Assembly (NCBI GenBank): GCA_024693065.1
Contig: JAILLP010000006.1
Span: 1 to 64,000 of the forward strand
DNA: 64,000 nt
Direction: 5' to 3'
Source of the DNA: Paludibacteraceae bacterium
GTDB lineage: Bacteria > Bacteroidota > Bacteroidia > Bacteroidales > Paludibacteraceae
Below, in pieces: positions 32,042 through 41,509 of the stretch. A program made the translations under genes and the position numbers. Positions within the stretch are counted from its first letter, which is position 1. Each line of letters starts with the position of its first letter. The notes beneath the pieces were generated by a model, which saw nothing but the letters and a program-made list of their open reading frames with translations, did no database searches and was not told where the DNA came from.

Positions 32042-32980
32042 TTACAATCCGTTTTCGACTAAATAACGCTCGCAATCGATGGCGGCCTTGCATCCGCTCG
32101 CCGCCGCGGTGATTGCTTGTCTGTAGCGAGGATCCGCCACATCTCCTGCGGCGAAGACTCCCGGCACGTTTGTCTCTTGTGTGCCATGGAATGTCTTGAT
32201 ATATCCAAGCTTATCCAGTTCAAGGTATTGCTCGAACAACGTGGAGTTCGGATGATGGCCTATCGCGATGAACAGACCGTCGACAGCGATGCTGTATTCC
32301 TCTTGTTCCTTCTCTCCCCTGTTTTTCATCAGGATAGCGCCCTCGACACCGTCCTCGCCGAAGAGACCAATCACTTCGTGCTTGAAGAGGATTTCGATCT
32401 TCTCGTTGCGCAATACGCGTTCCTGCATCACCTTGGAGGCGCGCAAGGAATTCTTTCTTACGGCCAAATATACCTTCTTGCAAAGTCCTGAGAGGTACAT
32501 GGCGTCCTCGCAGGCTGTGTCTCCTCCGCCTACCACGATCACGGTCCTGTTGCGGTAGAAGAATCCGTCGCAGGTCGCACAGGCGGAAACACCCATGCCC
32601 GCATATTTCTTCTCGTCCGGCAATCCCAGATACTTGGCGGAAGCGCCCGTTGAGATAATCACGGTGCTCGCTTGGATCTCCTTCTCGCCATCGATGGTGA
32701 TGATGTTCTCGTTAGGCTGGAGGACCGCCTTGGTGGCGATACCCACACGGATGTCCGCCCCGAAACGGATCGCCTGTTTGCGAAGATCTTCCATCATTTG
32801 TGCGCCTGATATGCCATCCGGATAGCCTGGGTAATTCTCTATCTCCGTCGTGGTTGTCAACTGGCCTCCGGGCATCGACCCTTCGTACAATACGGGGGAC
32901 AGGTTCGCGCGGGCGGCGTAGATGGCGGCCGTGTATCCAGCAGGACCTGATCCAATGATTAAGCAACGTACTTTATCCAT
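32042..32980 (-). CDS. trxB: thioredoxin-disulfide reductase
   Basis: A 312-residue FAD enzyme that reduces thioredoxin with NADPH. Seen are the FAD site GSGPAGYTAAIYAARA near residues 9-24, the redox CATCDG (near 135-140), the NADPH site VVGGGDTACEDAMYL and the C-terminal FAAGDVADPRYRQAITAAASGCKAA. The start ATG 32980 lies 14 nt after the lolA stop. No thioredoxin gene is adjacent. Confidence 0.96.
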   Translation of the reverse strand: MDKVRCLIIGSGPAGYTAAIYAARANLSPVLYEGSMPGGQLTTTTEIENYPGYPDGISGAQMMEDLRKQAIRFGADIRVGIATKAVLQPNENIITIDGEKEIQASTVIISTGASAKYLGLPDEKKYAGMGVSACATCDGFFYRNRTVIVVGGGDTACEDAMYLSGLCKKVYLAVRKNSLRASKVMQERVLRNEKIEILFKHEVIGLFGEDGVEGAILMKNRGEKEQEEYSIAVDGLFIAIGHHPNSTLFEQYLELDKLGYIKTFHGTQETNVPGVFAAGDVADPRYRQAITAAASGCKAAIDCERYLVENGL

Positions 32981-32994
32981 TTGTGTGTGTTTTT

Positions 32995-33657
32995 TTATTG
33001 TAAATCGACCACTTCAACCCCTGGGTGTTGTTTCACGTCGAACACGAAATCCGTGTCCTTGAACTCCTTAGGGGATACCTTCGTGACAGTGAAGTAGGTG
33101 TGGATGCCACCCTTGCCGCGAAGCGATATGCTTTCCAGTAATAATGATTTCTTTTCGAAAATAAGATGGATGATCGAGTACGGACTGTTCAGGTCGTCCG
33201 GATATAACTCCACCTCCTCGCAAGGCTTTCCATTGACCGTGGAGACGCCCATGTATCGCATCTTATAACCTGTTTTGTACGATTTCATCAGTAAAATCGG
33301 GTTCACTTCCTTCAGATCGTCCTTGTCCGGTTTGCTGAGGGTGACCTCCTTTTCCTTCACCATGTGTACCGCTTCAACTTTTCCGTCGAAATAGGTGTCC
33401 ACGTCTTTGAGGGACAATTTGAACTTCTCGCCCTTCAGCATAGCGCTTCCATTGTATGTTTCCGATTTCGAATCACGTACGTTATCCACCTTGATGGTGA
33501 ACTGGATCTCCATTCCCTTCTTGTTCTCCATCACGGCCACAGCCTTGTCCAGCAGTGATTTAGCCTTTGGGTCAACGCTCTCCTCCTTCGCCGTGTTTTG
33601 CGAGAAGGCGATGTGGGCTGTCAAACATACCCATATGAATAATAATATCTTTTTCAT
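32995..33657 (-). CDS. LolA-like lipoprotein carrier
   Basis: A 220-residue periplasmic protein with signal peptide (KKILLFIWVCLTAHIAFSQ) and an open beta-barrel LolA-type domain: AVAVMENKKGMEIQFTIKVDN, GSAMLKGEKFKLSLKDVDTYFDGKVEAVHMVKEKEVTLSKP, VNPILLMKSYKTGYKM. In the known family it carries lipoproteins across the periplasm; Bacteroidota have several LolA-like paralogues, so that role here is probable rather than sure. It lies 13 nt after ftsK, a pairing I regard as recurrent in the phylum. Confidence 0.8.
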   Translation of the reverse strand: MKKILLFIWVCLTAHIAFSQNTAKEESVDPKAKSLLDKAVAVMENKKGMEIQFTIKVDNVRDSKSETYNGSAMLKGEKFKLSLKDVDTYFDGKVEAVHMVKEKEVTLSKPDKDDLKEVNPILLMKSYKTGYKMRYMGVSTVNGKPCEEVELYPDDLNSPYSIIHLIFEKKSLLLESISLRGKGGIHTYFTVTKVSPKEFKDTDFVFDVKQHPGVEVVDLQ

Positions 33658-33670
33658 GTTCCCGTGTTGT

Positions 33671-36334
33671 TTATTGGTTCTTTAATTTGCTGATTATCAT
33701 ATCCAATTGATCCAAGTCGGTAATCTTGACCTCACGAGGCTTGCTTCCCTCCTGCGGACCGACGATGCCAGCCACCTCCAACTGATCCATCAAGCGTCCC
33801 GCGCGGTTGTAGCCCAAGGAGAGCTTCCTCTGTATCATGGAAGTGGAGCCTTGTTGCGTGGAGACGATCAGTGCCGCCGCCTCCTCGAACCGTGGGTCGA
33901 GCTTGGTCAAGTCCACATCCTTCGGTCCATCGCTCTCACCCTCCGACGGAGGATCCGGCAATGCGTAAGCCTCCTGATAGCCTTGCTGCTCGGAGATGAA
34001 CTGCGTGATGCGCTCCACCTCCGGCGTGTCGACAAAGGCACATTGCACGCGCTCGAAGTCATTGCCTTGGCTGATGAGCATATCACCTCGTCCGATCAAT
34101 TGTTCGGCACCATTTTGGTCCAAGATAACGCGAGACTCCAATCCGGTCGACACCTTAAAGGCGAATCGTGCCGGGAAGTTGGCGCGTATGACACCCGTGA
34201 TGATATTGGCGGATGGTCTTTGTGTGGCAAGGATCATGTGGATACCTACGGCACGCGCTTTTTGGGCGATACGGGCGATCGGTTGCTCCACCTCCTTGCC
34301 GACCTGCATGATCAAATCGGCGAATTCATCGATGATTACGACGATATATGGCATGAAACGATGTCCTTTCAGCGGGTTGAGTCTACGGTTGATGAACTTC
34401 TCGTTGTATTCCTTCAATTGACGCACGTTAGCGTCTTTCAGCAACATATAACGGTCATCCATCTCGACGCACAATGATTTCAACGTCTCCACTACCTTGT
34501 TCACATCCGTGATGATCGCATCCTCAGCATCTGGTATCTTAGCCAAGAAATGCTTCTCAATAGGTGCGTACATGCTGAATTCCACCATCTTAGGATCCAC
34601 CATGACGAACTTCACCTCCGCCGGATGTTTCTTGTAGAGGATGGAGGTGATGATGGCGTTCAATCCCACGGACTTACCTTGTCCGGTCGCACCGGCCACC
34701 AGCACGTGCGGCATCTTGCAGAGATCCACCATGTAGACCTCGTTCGTGATGGTTTTACCGATCGCTATCGGCAGTTCGTATTTCGACTCTTGGAATTTCT
34801 TACTGTTGATGATATCCGCCATCGGAACCGTCTGAGGCTTGTTGTTCGGCACCTCGATACCGATGGTTCCCTTGCCTGGGATTGGTGCGATGATACGGAT
34901 TCCCTTTGCGGCGATACAGAGGGCGATATCATCCCCCAAACTTCTTATGCGGCTGATACGCACACCAGCGGCTGGCGTCACCTCGTAAAGGGTCACTGTC
35001 GGTCCGACCGTGGCTTTGATGGAAGATATCTCGACGCCGAAGCTCTTCAATACTTCGACGATCTTGTTCTTGTTCTGCGTCTGCTCCTCCATGTTGATGG
35101 TAGGACCACTTACCACGGATTCATCGAACAAATCGGTCGATGGTTTCTTATAGAAGCTAAGTTCCTTCGTCGGATCATATAGTTGCATATCACCCTGATC
35201 CACGAAGTCATCCTCCTTGATCTTATCCACCTGGAAATCTACATTGTCCGCCCCCGCGGGAGCGTCAGTGGCAACCGGTTCTTGCCCACCCTTCGGTGTG
35301 TCGGTTCCTACATTGGTGGACGATGTGAGGTTATCTCCTTCGTTGTTTGCCTGGGACGGATCGTTTTGCGGTTCGTAATTCTCCGTGTTTCCCTGATTGA
35401 CAATGAATTCGGGTTCTCCGCCTTTCGTACTGGAAACAGCGTTGTTATCCCCCTCCTTCTCACCCTCTTGTTTGTCAGTGAAAGTGATCGTGTTATCGTC
35501 GGTCGGGTCATTCCCCGCCTTGCTCGAATCATCGTTTTCACCGTCATTTCCATCCGTGTTTTTCACGGTGGATTCGCCATTCCCGCCCTCACCGGTCACG
35601 TCATCACCATTCGGTCCTACAGTTTCAGGGTCACCCTCCACACCTACAACGGCAGGATCCGTTCCATCGTCCAGTTTCCTCAGCTTGGATACGATGGTCA
35701 CACCCACTGTTTTCGCCCGTGAAATTGCTGTTTTATAGGCGCAGATGACGAAAAGGATCAATGACAAGATCAGCAGCAGCGCCGTACCAGCCACACCCAC
35801 GTTGGAGCGTAGCCAAATGGACATGAAATAGCCATGCTCGCCACCCCAGAAAAGATGGGTGGATTCGTAGTTTTTCACGAAGAAGAAACCGAAGAAGAGC
35901 GACAGCCAGATCAGGAAGAAGGAGCAGATCAGGAATGTCCTGCACATGCGGAAAGGACGGATATGCATCAGCCACAGCGCACAAAGGAAGTAGAAGAACA
36001 GATAGAGGAGACAAGAGATGCCAAAAGTTCTGTTGATGAAGAAATCAGCCAGTTTCGCGCCTCTCAGGCCCGCCCAGTTCCTTACGTTTTCGTTGATGTA
36101 ATCGATTGTGAATCCCTGTGTGTTCTGCACCAAGCTTTGGTCTTGCCAGCCTGTGAAGAAGAATGAGACGAAAGCCAACGCCAAGTAGAGTCCAAACGTC
36201 AGCAGCACCAGCCCGATGGCCGTCTGTATACGTTCGTCCTTCATTTTTTTGAGCAATGGATACAAACCACCTTTCCCTTCTCCTTCTGTGTTTTTCTCCA
36301 CGTCTGCTCTCTTATCTTGCTCTTTTTTGCCCAT
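33671..36334 (-). CDS. ftsK: DNA translocase FtsK
   Basis: An 887-residue septal DNA pump for chromosome segregation. Four N-terminal membrane helices are visible (about 37-60, 108-127, 131-151, 175-197), then a long Asp/Asn/Gly/Thr-rich linker (about 215-385), the alpha/beta motor (VTLYEVTPAAGVRISRI, Walker A VAGATGQGKSVGLNA, FVMVDPKMVEFSMY, YIVVIIDEFADLIM, ATQRPSANIITGVIRANFPARFAFKV) and the C-terminal winged-helix gamma domain (STQQGSTSMIQRKLSLGYNRAGRLMDQLE) that reads polar chromosome sequences. It heads the - strand operon. Confidence 0.96.
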   Translation of the reverse strand: MGKKEQDKRADVEKNTEGEGKGGLYPLLKKMKDERIQTAIGLVLLTFGLYLALAFVSFFFTGWQDQSLVQNTQGFTIDYINENVRNWAGLRGAKLADFFINRTFGISCLLYLFFYFLCALWLMHIRPFRMCRTFLICSFFLIWLSLFFGFFFVKNYESTHLFWGGEHGYFMSIWLRSNVGVAGTALLLILSLILFVICAYKTAISRAKTVGVTIVSKLRKLDDGTDPAVVGVEGDPETVGPNGDDVTGEGGNGESTVKNTDGNDGENDDSSKAGNDPTDDNTITFTDKQEGEKEGDNNAVSSTKGGEPEFIVNQGNTENYEPQNDPSQANNEGDNLTSSTNVGTDTPKGGQEPVATDAPAGADNVDFQVDKIKEDDFVDQGDMQLYDPTKELSFYKKPSTDLFDESVVSGPTINMEEQTQNKNKIVEVLKSFGVEISSIKATVGPTVTLYEVTPAAGVRISRIRSLGDDIALCIAAKGIRIIAPIPGKGTIGIEVPNNKPQTVPMADIINSKKFQESKYELPIAIGKTITNEVYMVDLCKMPHVLVAGATGQGKSVGLNAIITSILYKKHPAEVKFVMVDPKMVEFSMYAPIEKHFLAKIPDAEDAIITDVNKVVETLKSLCVEMDDRYMLLKDANVRQLKEYNEKFINRRLNPLKGHRFMPYIVVIIDEFADLIMQVGKEVEQPIARIAQKARAVGIHMILATQRPSANIITGVIRANFPARFAFKVSTGLESRVILDQNGAEQLIGRGDMLISQGNDFERVQCAFVDTPEVERITQFISEQQGYQEAYALPDPPSEGESDGPKDVDLTKLDPRFEEAAALIVSTQQGSTSMIQRKLSLGYNRAGRLMDQLEVAGIVGPQEGSKPREVKITDLDQLDMIISKLKNQ

Positions 36335-36356
36335 TCTATCCAGTTTTCTATAACCG

Positions 36357-36364
36357 CAAAGTTA
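36357..36364 (-). promoter_or_regulatory. candidate -7 box (TAACTTTG on -) for the ftsK operon
   Basis: The - strand reads TAACTTTG, matching TAnnTTTG, 23 nt before the ftsK ATG. The rest of the 189-nt gap up to der contains AT-rich tandem text (CTTAACTC/CTTAATTC near 36485-36522). Confidence 0.45.
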
Positions 36365-36523
36365 ATAAAAAGAGTCAAAAATCACCATAGAGAGGAAAAA
36401 CCTTCGGGTGTTTTTTAGGTGTTTTAACAGATTGCCCGTTATCACCCGCGCAACAACATCCCTACAACCATCTCTAATTTTCCAATTCTTAACTCTTAGC
36501 TCTTAATTCTTAACTCATTAGCG

Positions 36524-37837
36524 TTATTTCTGCCTAATGAAGATGTTGATCGGCGTGCCGGAGAGCTCCCACTGCTCCCTCATCTTGTTTTCGAGGAATC
36601 GTTTGTACGGATCCTTCACGTACTGCGGAAGGTTCGCATAGAAAACGAACGATGGAATCTGCGTATTTGGCAATTGCATCACATATTTGATCTTGATGTA
36701 CTTGCCCTTCGTGGCAGGTGGCGGATAGTTCTCGATAAGCGGCAAGAAGAACTCGTTCAGCTTGCTGGTCGCTATCTTCCGCTTCTTGTTGCCATAGACC
36801 TCCATGGCGGCCTCTACCACCTTGAAAATGCGCTGTTTGGTCAGCGCGGAGGTGAAGACGATAGGGAAATCATCGAACGGGGCGAGACGCTCCCTGATGG
36901 CCTTCTCCATCGTGAGGGTCGACTTCGAATCTTTCTCTGTGATAAGGTCCCATTTGTTGACGCACACGACGATGCCCTTCTTGTTCTTTTGGATCAGTTG
37001 GACGATGTTCATGTCCTGCGCCTCGATGCCCCTTGTCGCATCGATCATGAGGATGCAGACGTCAGAATCCTCGATGGAACGGATGGAACGGATGACGGAG
37101 AAGTACTCGAGATCTTCCGTCACCTTGCCTTTTTTGCGGATACCCGCCGTGTCGACGAGGTAGAAATCGTATCCGAATTTCGTGTAACGGGTGTGTATAC
37201 TGTCGCGGGTCGTCCCGGCGATGTCCGTCACGATATACCTGTCTTCTCCGATGAAAGCGTTGATTATGGATGATTTTCCCGCGTTAGGTCTACCCACGAT
37301 GGCGATGCGCGGCAGGTCTTCGTCCATCTCCTCCTCTTTCTTCTTCGGAAGTTTTTCAAGGATCAAATCCAACAGGTCACCCGTACCGGAGCCCGACATG
37401 GAGGATATGCACTGCGGATCGCCCAAACCTAGTTTGTAGAACTCCGCCGAGTCGTAACGTAACTCGTTGTTATCCACCTTATTGCATAATAAGACAACCG
37501 GTTTTTTGTTCTTTCTGAGGATTTGTCCCACCTGCTCGTCGAGGTCGGTCAATCCGCTGCTCACGTCCACGACAAAGAGGATGACGTCAGCCTCTTCGAT
37601 GGCTATCTTCACCTGTTTGCGGATCTCCTCCTCGAAAATATCATCTGAGTTGACCACCCAACCGCCTGTGTCGACGATGGAGAACTCCACACCGTTCCAC
37701 TCCACCTTTCCGTACTGGCGGTCACGCGTGGTGCCGGCCTCGTCATTCACGATGGCGCGGTGTGTTTGGGTCAGTCTGTTGAATAGTGTAGACTTGCCGA
37801 CGTTCGGACGGCCTACTATAGCTACTAAATTACTCAT
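36524..37837 (-). CDS. der: ribosome biogenesis GTPase Der
   Basis: A 437-residue protein with two tandem GTPase domains: [14 protein letters not shown] (about 8-21) with DEAGTTRD and NKVD, and [14 protein letters not shown] with [20 protein letters not shown] and NKWD, then a C-terminal KH-like domain ([23 protein letters not shown]). Der (EngA) acts in maturation of the 50S subunit. It is 34 nt downstream of era, and both are read together. Confidence 0.97.
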   Translation of the reverse strand: MSNLVAIVGRPNVGKSTLFNRLTQTHRAIVNDEAGTTRDRQYGKVEWNGVEFSIVDTGGWVVNSDDIFEEEIRKQVKIAIEEADVILFVVDVSSGLTDLDEQVGQILRKNKKPVVLLCNKVDNNELRYDSAEFYKLGLGDPQCISSMSGSGTGDLLDLILEKLPKKKEEEMDEDLPRIAIVGRPNAGKSSIINAFIGEDRYIVTDIAGTTRDSIHTRYTKFGYDFYLVDTAGIRKKGKVTEDLEYFSVIRSIRSIEDSDVCILMIDATRGIEAQDMNIVQLIQKNKKGIVVCVNKWDLITEKDSKSTLTMEKAIRERLAPFDDFPIVFTSALTKQRIFKVVEAAMEVYGNKKRKIATSKLNEFFLPLIENYPPPATKGKYIKIKYVMQLPNTQIPSFVFYANLPQYVKDPYKRFLENKMREQWELSGTPINIFIRQK

Positions 37838-37871
37838 TTCCTTTTCGTTATTCTGTTAGGGTTATCAACGG

Positions 37872-38753
37872 TTATTCGGGTTGATAGCCAAAATCCTTCA
37901 AGTCTTTGTCCTTGTTTCTCCAATCCTTCTCCACCTTGACGAAGAGCTCAAGAAAGACCTTTTTATCGAAGAAAGCTTCGATATCCTTCCTGGCCTCCGT
38001 TCCGACCTTTTTCAGCATCTTGCCGCCCTGACCGATGATGATGCCCTTTTGGGAGTCTCGTTCGACGTAGATGACGGCGTTGATATGGATGAGTTTATTA
38101 TCCTCCTTGAAGCTCTCCACCACGACCTCCACGGCATAAGGCACCTCCTTGTCGTAGTTGGTGAGGATCTTCTCTCGGATGATCTCCGTGACGAAGAACC
38201 TGGCCGGTTTGTCGGTCAATGCGTCCTTTTCGAAGAACGGCGGTGAATCCGGCAATAAGCTCTTGATCCTTTTCAGCACGTAATCGAGGTTGAAGTTGTT
38301 TTGCGCGGAGATAGGGATGATTTCGGCGTCCGGTAGGATACCCTTCCACTTCTCCACCAACTCGATCAACTTAGGCTGGTCGGTCAGGTCTATTTTATTG
38401 ATGATGAGCAGAACAGGAGCTTTCTGCTTCTTCACTTTCTCGATGAAATCGGCGTTTTTTTCCGCGCTTTCCACTACGTCCGTCACGTAGAGCAGCACAT
38501 CCGCGTCGGTGAGTGCGCTGGTGGAGAAGTTCAGCATGGACTCCTGGAGCTTGTAGTTCGGTTTCAGGACGCCGGGCGTGTCCGAGTAGACGATTTGGAA
38601 ATCCTCCCCGTTCACGATGCCCAAAATTCTATGTCGTGTGGTCTGCGCCTTCGAAGTGATGATGGAGATCCTCTCGCCCACCAAAGCGTTCATCAACGTC
38701 GATTTGCCGACGTTAGGGTTGCCCACAATATTTACAAAACCTGATTTATGCAT
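37872..38753 (-). CDS. era: GTPase Era
   Basis: A 293-residue GTPase with [37 protein letters not shown] at the N-terminus, DTPGVL, NKIDL and a C-terminal KH domain (VPYAVEVVVESFKED, INAVIYVERDSQKGIIIGQGGKMLKKVGTEARKDIEAFF). Era binds the 3' end of 16S rRNA and helps 30S maturation. It lies upstream of der on the same transcript. A TAACTTTG -7 box on the - strand at 38770-38777 is 16 nt before the ATG. Confidence 0.97.
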   Translation of the reverse strand: MHKSGFVNIVGNPNVGKSTLMNALVGERISIITSKAQTTRHRILGIVNGEDFQIVYSDTPGVLKPNYKLQESMLNFSTSALTDADVLLYVTDVVESAEKNADFIEKVKKQKAPVLLIINKIDLTDQPKLIELVEKWKGILPDAEIIPISAQNNFNLDYVLKRIKSLLPDSPPFFEKDALTDKPARFFVTEIIREKILTNYDKEVPYAVEVVVESFKEDNKLIHINAVIYVERDSQKGIIIGQGGKMLKKVGTEARKDIEAFFDKKVFLELFVKVEKDWRNKDKDLKDFGYQPE

Positions 38754-38769
38754 GAGAGATTATTTTTTG

Positions 38770-38777
38770 CAAAGTTA
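38770..38777 (-). promoter_or_regulatory. candidate -7 box (TAACTTTG on -) for era-der
   Basis: Matches TAnnTTTG. The distance to the ATG at 38753 implies a very short 5' leader. Confidence 0.45.
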
Positions 38778-38883
38778 AGGATTTTTCCGCTCAATAGAAA
38801 ATTATTTTTCATGGGGAATCGGGCGGTGCGCCTCCTGCGCCGCACAACCCCCTCCATGATGAAGGTCTTATCATACCAATGAT

Positions 38884-40143
38884 TTAGAACGGATACACCC
38901 CCTCGTTCGCACCTTTCAGCAAGCCCTCCATGGCTTTTTGGTTCCCGACGGTGCACTTGTCACGGTCGATCACGCTTTTGGATCCGTTCGGTGTGTCCCA
39001 TAACACGGGGACAATGCCATAATTCTTTGCGGTTTTGGTCAGGAAATAATAGTAGTTCGCACGACACTCCTTAAACTTCTCCTGCCATTCTGCGGATAGT
39101 TCACGGTTCATGATGGCGAACTCACCCATCACGACGGGTATGCCCTTATCGACAAATTTCGCTTTGATGGCGGAAAACTCGGATATGACGGTCTCCTCCG
39201 TATGCCAAGAGCAGGAACGATTCACTCCATCCACGATTATGTTCTGATAATCCTTTCCCCAGAACCAATGGGCAGGTCCCCAATCGGCATCTTCCTCCAT
39301 CAACGCATAGGTGTATGGGTAGTAATGGAACTCCATCAGCAGGCGGTTCGGAACAATATCGGTCGGCATGTAGTCGTACTGCACGGCTTTGTCGGCCGCC
39401 GTCCCCGCGCATTGAATGACCAGGCATCGTGTTCCATTGTAGCCTCCCGTGGCACGGACCGTGTTGACGAAAGTCTGGTGATACGTCTTGAGTATGGCGG
39501 CTTGCTCGTCATTTTCCGTGTCTGGCTCGTTGGCACTGCAGAAGACCAGATGCTCGTCGTAGTTCTTGAAATGGGAGGCGATCTGTCCCCATAGGTTCTC
39601 CTGCGTTTTGTTCACAGAGGATTGTGAAGCCGCCTCCACATGCCTCTCCAACCATCCCCCATCCCAATGGATGTTCAATAACACGTACAGATCGTCCTTC
39701 ATGCAATAGTCCACCACCTCTTGTATGCGCTTCATCCACCATTCCGGTATGACACCTCCATTCGCCTCCGCATAGGTGTTCCACGCCACAGGGATGCGCA
39801 CGGTATTGAATCCAGCCTCTTTGTAGGCGTCGATGATCTGTTGCGTGATTTTCGGACTGCCCCAACAGCATTCGTTGCTGGAGGTGGTGGAACAGCCGAC
39901 GGATTCGAACGTGTTGCCGATATTGCAGGCCAGGAACATCTTGGAGGCTAATTGCGTAGCCGTCATTTTCAGCTCCATCTCAGCCGGTTCGTCGGACATG
40001 GAGAACGTGATGCTATCCACATCGGCCACATCAAACTGGGTGACGGAACCATCTTTCTGCCAAACATAAAAATAATCTTGCGCACTACTACTGAGATGCG
40101 CACAAATAGCACAAACGGCTAAAAATAAACCTCTTATCCTCAT
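38884..40143 (-). CDS. GH5-family secreted glycanase (endoglucanase-like)
   Basis: A 419-residue exported glycoside hydrolase. Signal peptide (RIRGLFLAVCAICAHLSSSAQ) is followed by a short module common in Bacteroidota secreted proteins (YVWQKDGSVTQFDVADVDSITF) and a GH5 TIM barrel: IGNTFESVG, FNTVRIPVAWNTYAE, YVLLNIHWDGGWLE, the acid/base Glu in FCSANEPD and the nucleophile Glu in VVMGEFAIMNRE. Known GH5 enzymes cut beta-1,4-glucan or mannan; the exact substrate is unsure. It has no SusC/SusD or other PUL genes beside it, and no T9SS tail, so it is a single secreted enzyme. Confidence 0.9.
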   Translation of the reverse strand: MRIRGLFLAVCAICAHLSSSAQDYFYVWQKDGSVTQFDVADVDSITFSMSDEPAEMELKMTATQLASKMFLACNIGNTFESVGCSTTSSNECCWGSPKITQQIIDAYKEAGFNTVRIPVAWNTYAEANGGVIPEWWMKRIQEVVDYCMKDDLYVLLNIHWDGGWLERHVEAASQSSVNKTQENLWGQIASHFKNYDEHLVFCSANEPDTENDEQAAILKTYHQTFVNTVRATGGYNGTRCLVIQCAGTAADKAVQYDYMPTDIVPNRLLMEFHYYPYTYALMEEDADWGPAHWFWGKDYQNIIVDGVNRSCSWHTEETVISEFSAIKAKFVDKGIPVVMGEFAIMNRELSAEWQEKFKECRANYYYFLTKTAKNYGIVPVLWDTPNGSKSVIDRDKCTVGNQKAMEGLLKGANEGVYPF

Positions 40144-40229
40144 AATAGTTTTTTTAGGGAGGGGCTAAGAACCAATCATCTGGCAAATCAACACCCCTCA
40201 ATTGACAATCGCTGGTAAAGATATGAATA

Positions 40230-40271
40230 AATTTACTATTTAGCTATTTACGATTTACTATTTACTATTTT
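40230..40271. repeat. AT-rich repeat, left copy flanking the FISUMP gene
   Basis: About 42 bp of TTTACTATTTAGCTATTTAC-type text. A close copy, differing at about six positions, lies at 41307-41347, so the repeat brackets one gene. The remainder of the 270-nt gap (40144-40413) shows nothing else I can name. Confidence 0.6.
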
Positions 40272-40413
40272 AGAATGTGGCGTATATGGATTTTATTCTC
40301 CTCTTCTAAAATCTTTGTGTAAACTATAGAAAAAAATATAAAATGGATGGTTGTCAATGATAAATTGTATATATTAGTTTAAAATTACTCACTAATCATT
40401 AAAACTAACTATC

Positions 40414-41298
40414 ATGAGGAAACTTTTATTAACCCTTGTCACGTTGATTGTGGCCAGCGCCTCTAATTGGGCACAGGAAACTGTTTTCCAACTCCATGAC
40501 TCAACTGCCTATGATAAGGAGAAACACATGTACAATGTCACCCTCATCTCCGAGTTTGAAGGGGTAAAGCTTACGGTCAGTGGCAAAAACGGGAAGCATG
40601 ATTATGTGGATTTAGGATTGCCAAGCGGTGTCTTATGGGCTACCTGCAACATTGGTGCGAAATCACCGGTGGAAACGGGCGATTTTTTCTCTTGGGGAGA
40701 AATCAAGAAGAAAAAGGAATACAACTGGAACACATATAAGTGGTCGAAAATCACGAAAAACGGAACCTATAAGGACGCAAACGGGAAGGAAAAACCCGCT
40801 TATAAAAAAGTACAAACAAAATATTGCGCCAATAGCTACATCGAGTACGAAGGAAAGAAATATGTGAAGAAAGGGGCGGATATGGACAGCCTGAGAACAC
40901 TTCTCCCTGAGGATGACGCGGCCACCGCACAATGGGGAAATAAATGGCGCATGCCTACCATAGAGAATATGGAAGAGCTTATCGAATGGTGTGATTGGTT
41001 TTGGGTCCCAAACTATAACAAAACTGGCGTTGCAGGTATCATGGGCGTTTCAAAGAAGAATGAGAGCTTCATCTTTTTCCCTGCAGCAGGATTTATGTTT
41101 AACAAGTCCCTTAACGAAGTCGGCAAATTCGGAGCCTATTGGTCGTCTAACTTGGAAAAGAACGTGGATTATATGCAAAACATGTTAGATCCTAGCGCCA
41201 AATCGATGGGATTCTATTTCGCATGGAGATGGGTACGCACCAATTGGGATGACCGTATGTTCGGCATGCTTGTCCGTGCGGTTTGCGACCCTAAATAA
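40414..41298 (+). CDS. FISUMP-domain secreted protein
   Basis: A 294-residue exported protein: signal peptide (RKLLLTLVTLIVASASNWAQ), then the Fibrobacter succinogenes major paralogous (FISUMP) domain with YVDLGLPSGVLWATCNIGAKSPVETGDFFSWGE read in pieces, a W-rich middle, NKWRMPTIENMEELIEWCDW, FFPAAGFM, GAYWSSN and a VRAVCDP end. Such domains are common on Bacteroidota surface proteins and resemble C-type-lectin/DUF1566 folds; ligand unknown. The middle has a Lys-rich insert (KKKKEYNW, KDANGKEKPAYKK). No lipobox. The gene is bracketed by near-identical AT-rich repeats and is the only + strand gene in this part. Confidence 0.8.
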   Translation: MRKLLLTLVTLIVASASNWAQETVFQLHDSTAYDKEKHMYNVTLISEFEGVKLTVSGKNGKHDYVDLGLPSGVLWATCNIGAKSPVETGDFFSWGEIKKKKEYNWNTYKWSKITKNGTYKDANGKEKPAYKKVQTKYCANSYIEYEGKKYVKKGADMDSLRTLLPEDDAATAQWGNKWRMPTIENMEELIEWCDWFWVPNYNKTGVAGIMGVSKKNESFIFFPAAGFMFNKSLNEVGKFGAYWSSNLEKNVDYMQNMLDPSAKSMGFYFAWRWVRTNWDDRMFGMLVRAVCDPK

Positions 41299-41306
41299 CC
41301 TTTTGT

Positions 41307-41347
41307 GATTTACTATATAGCTATTTACAATTTACTATTTATCATTT
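41307..41347. repeat. AT-rich repeat, right copy flanking the FISUMP gene
   Basis: TTTACTATATAGCTATTTAC-type text, near-identical to 40230-40271 in the same orientation, followed by further ATTTACGATTTATTAG units. Confidence 0.6.
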
Positions 41348-41405
41348 TGACATTTAACCATTTACGATTTATTAGCGCAGGAATGTTTTTCTGGGCGGCG
41401 GAGAC

Positions 41406-41444
41406 AAAGAGAGAGGGTTTTCCAGTTCGGGAAACCCTCTCTTT
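41406..41444. terminator. hairpin between convergent FISUMP and phoH genes
   Basis: AAAGAGAGAGGGTTTTCC at 41406-41423 pairs with GGGAAACCCTCTCTTT at 41429-41444 with small bulges and a 5-nt loop. It lies between two convergent genes; A- and T-rich ends make a two-way terminator plausible. Confidence 0.6.
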
Positions 41445-41509
41445 CTATTACGGTTCTTGTCAGACTTCTTACTTCATCCACGACCAGCGATGATTCACAT
41501 ATGCTTGTC

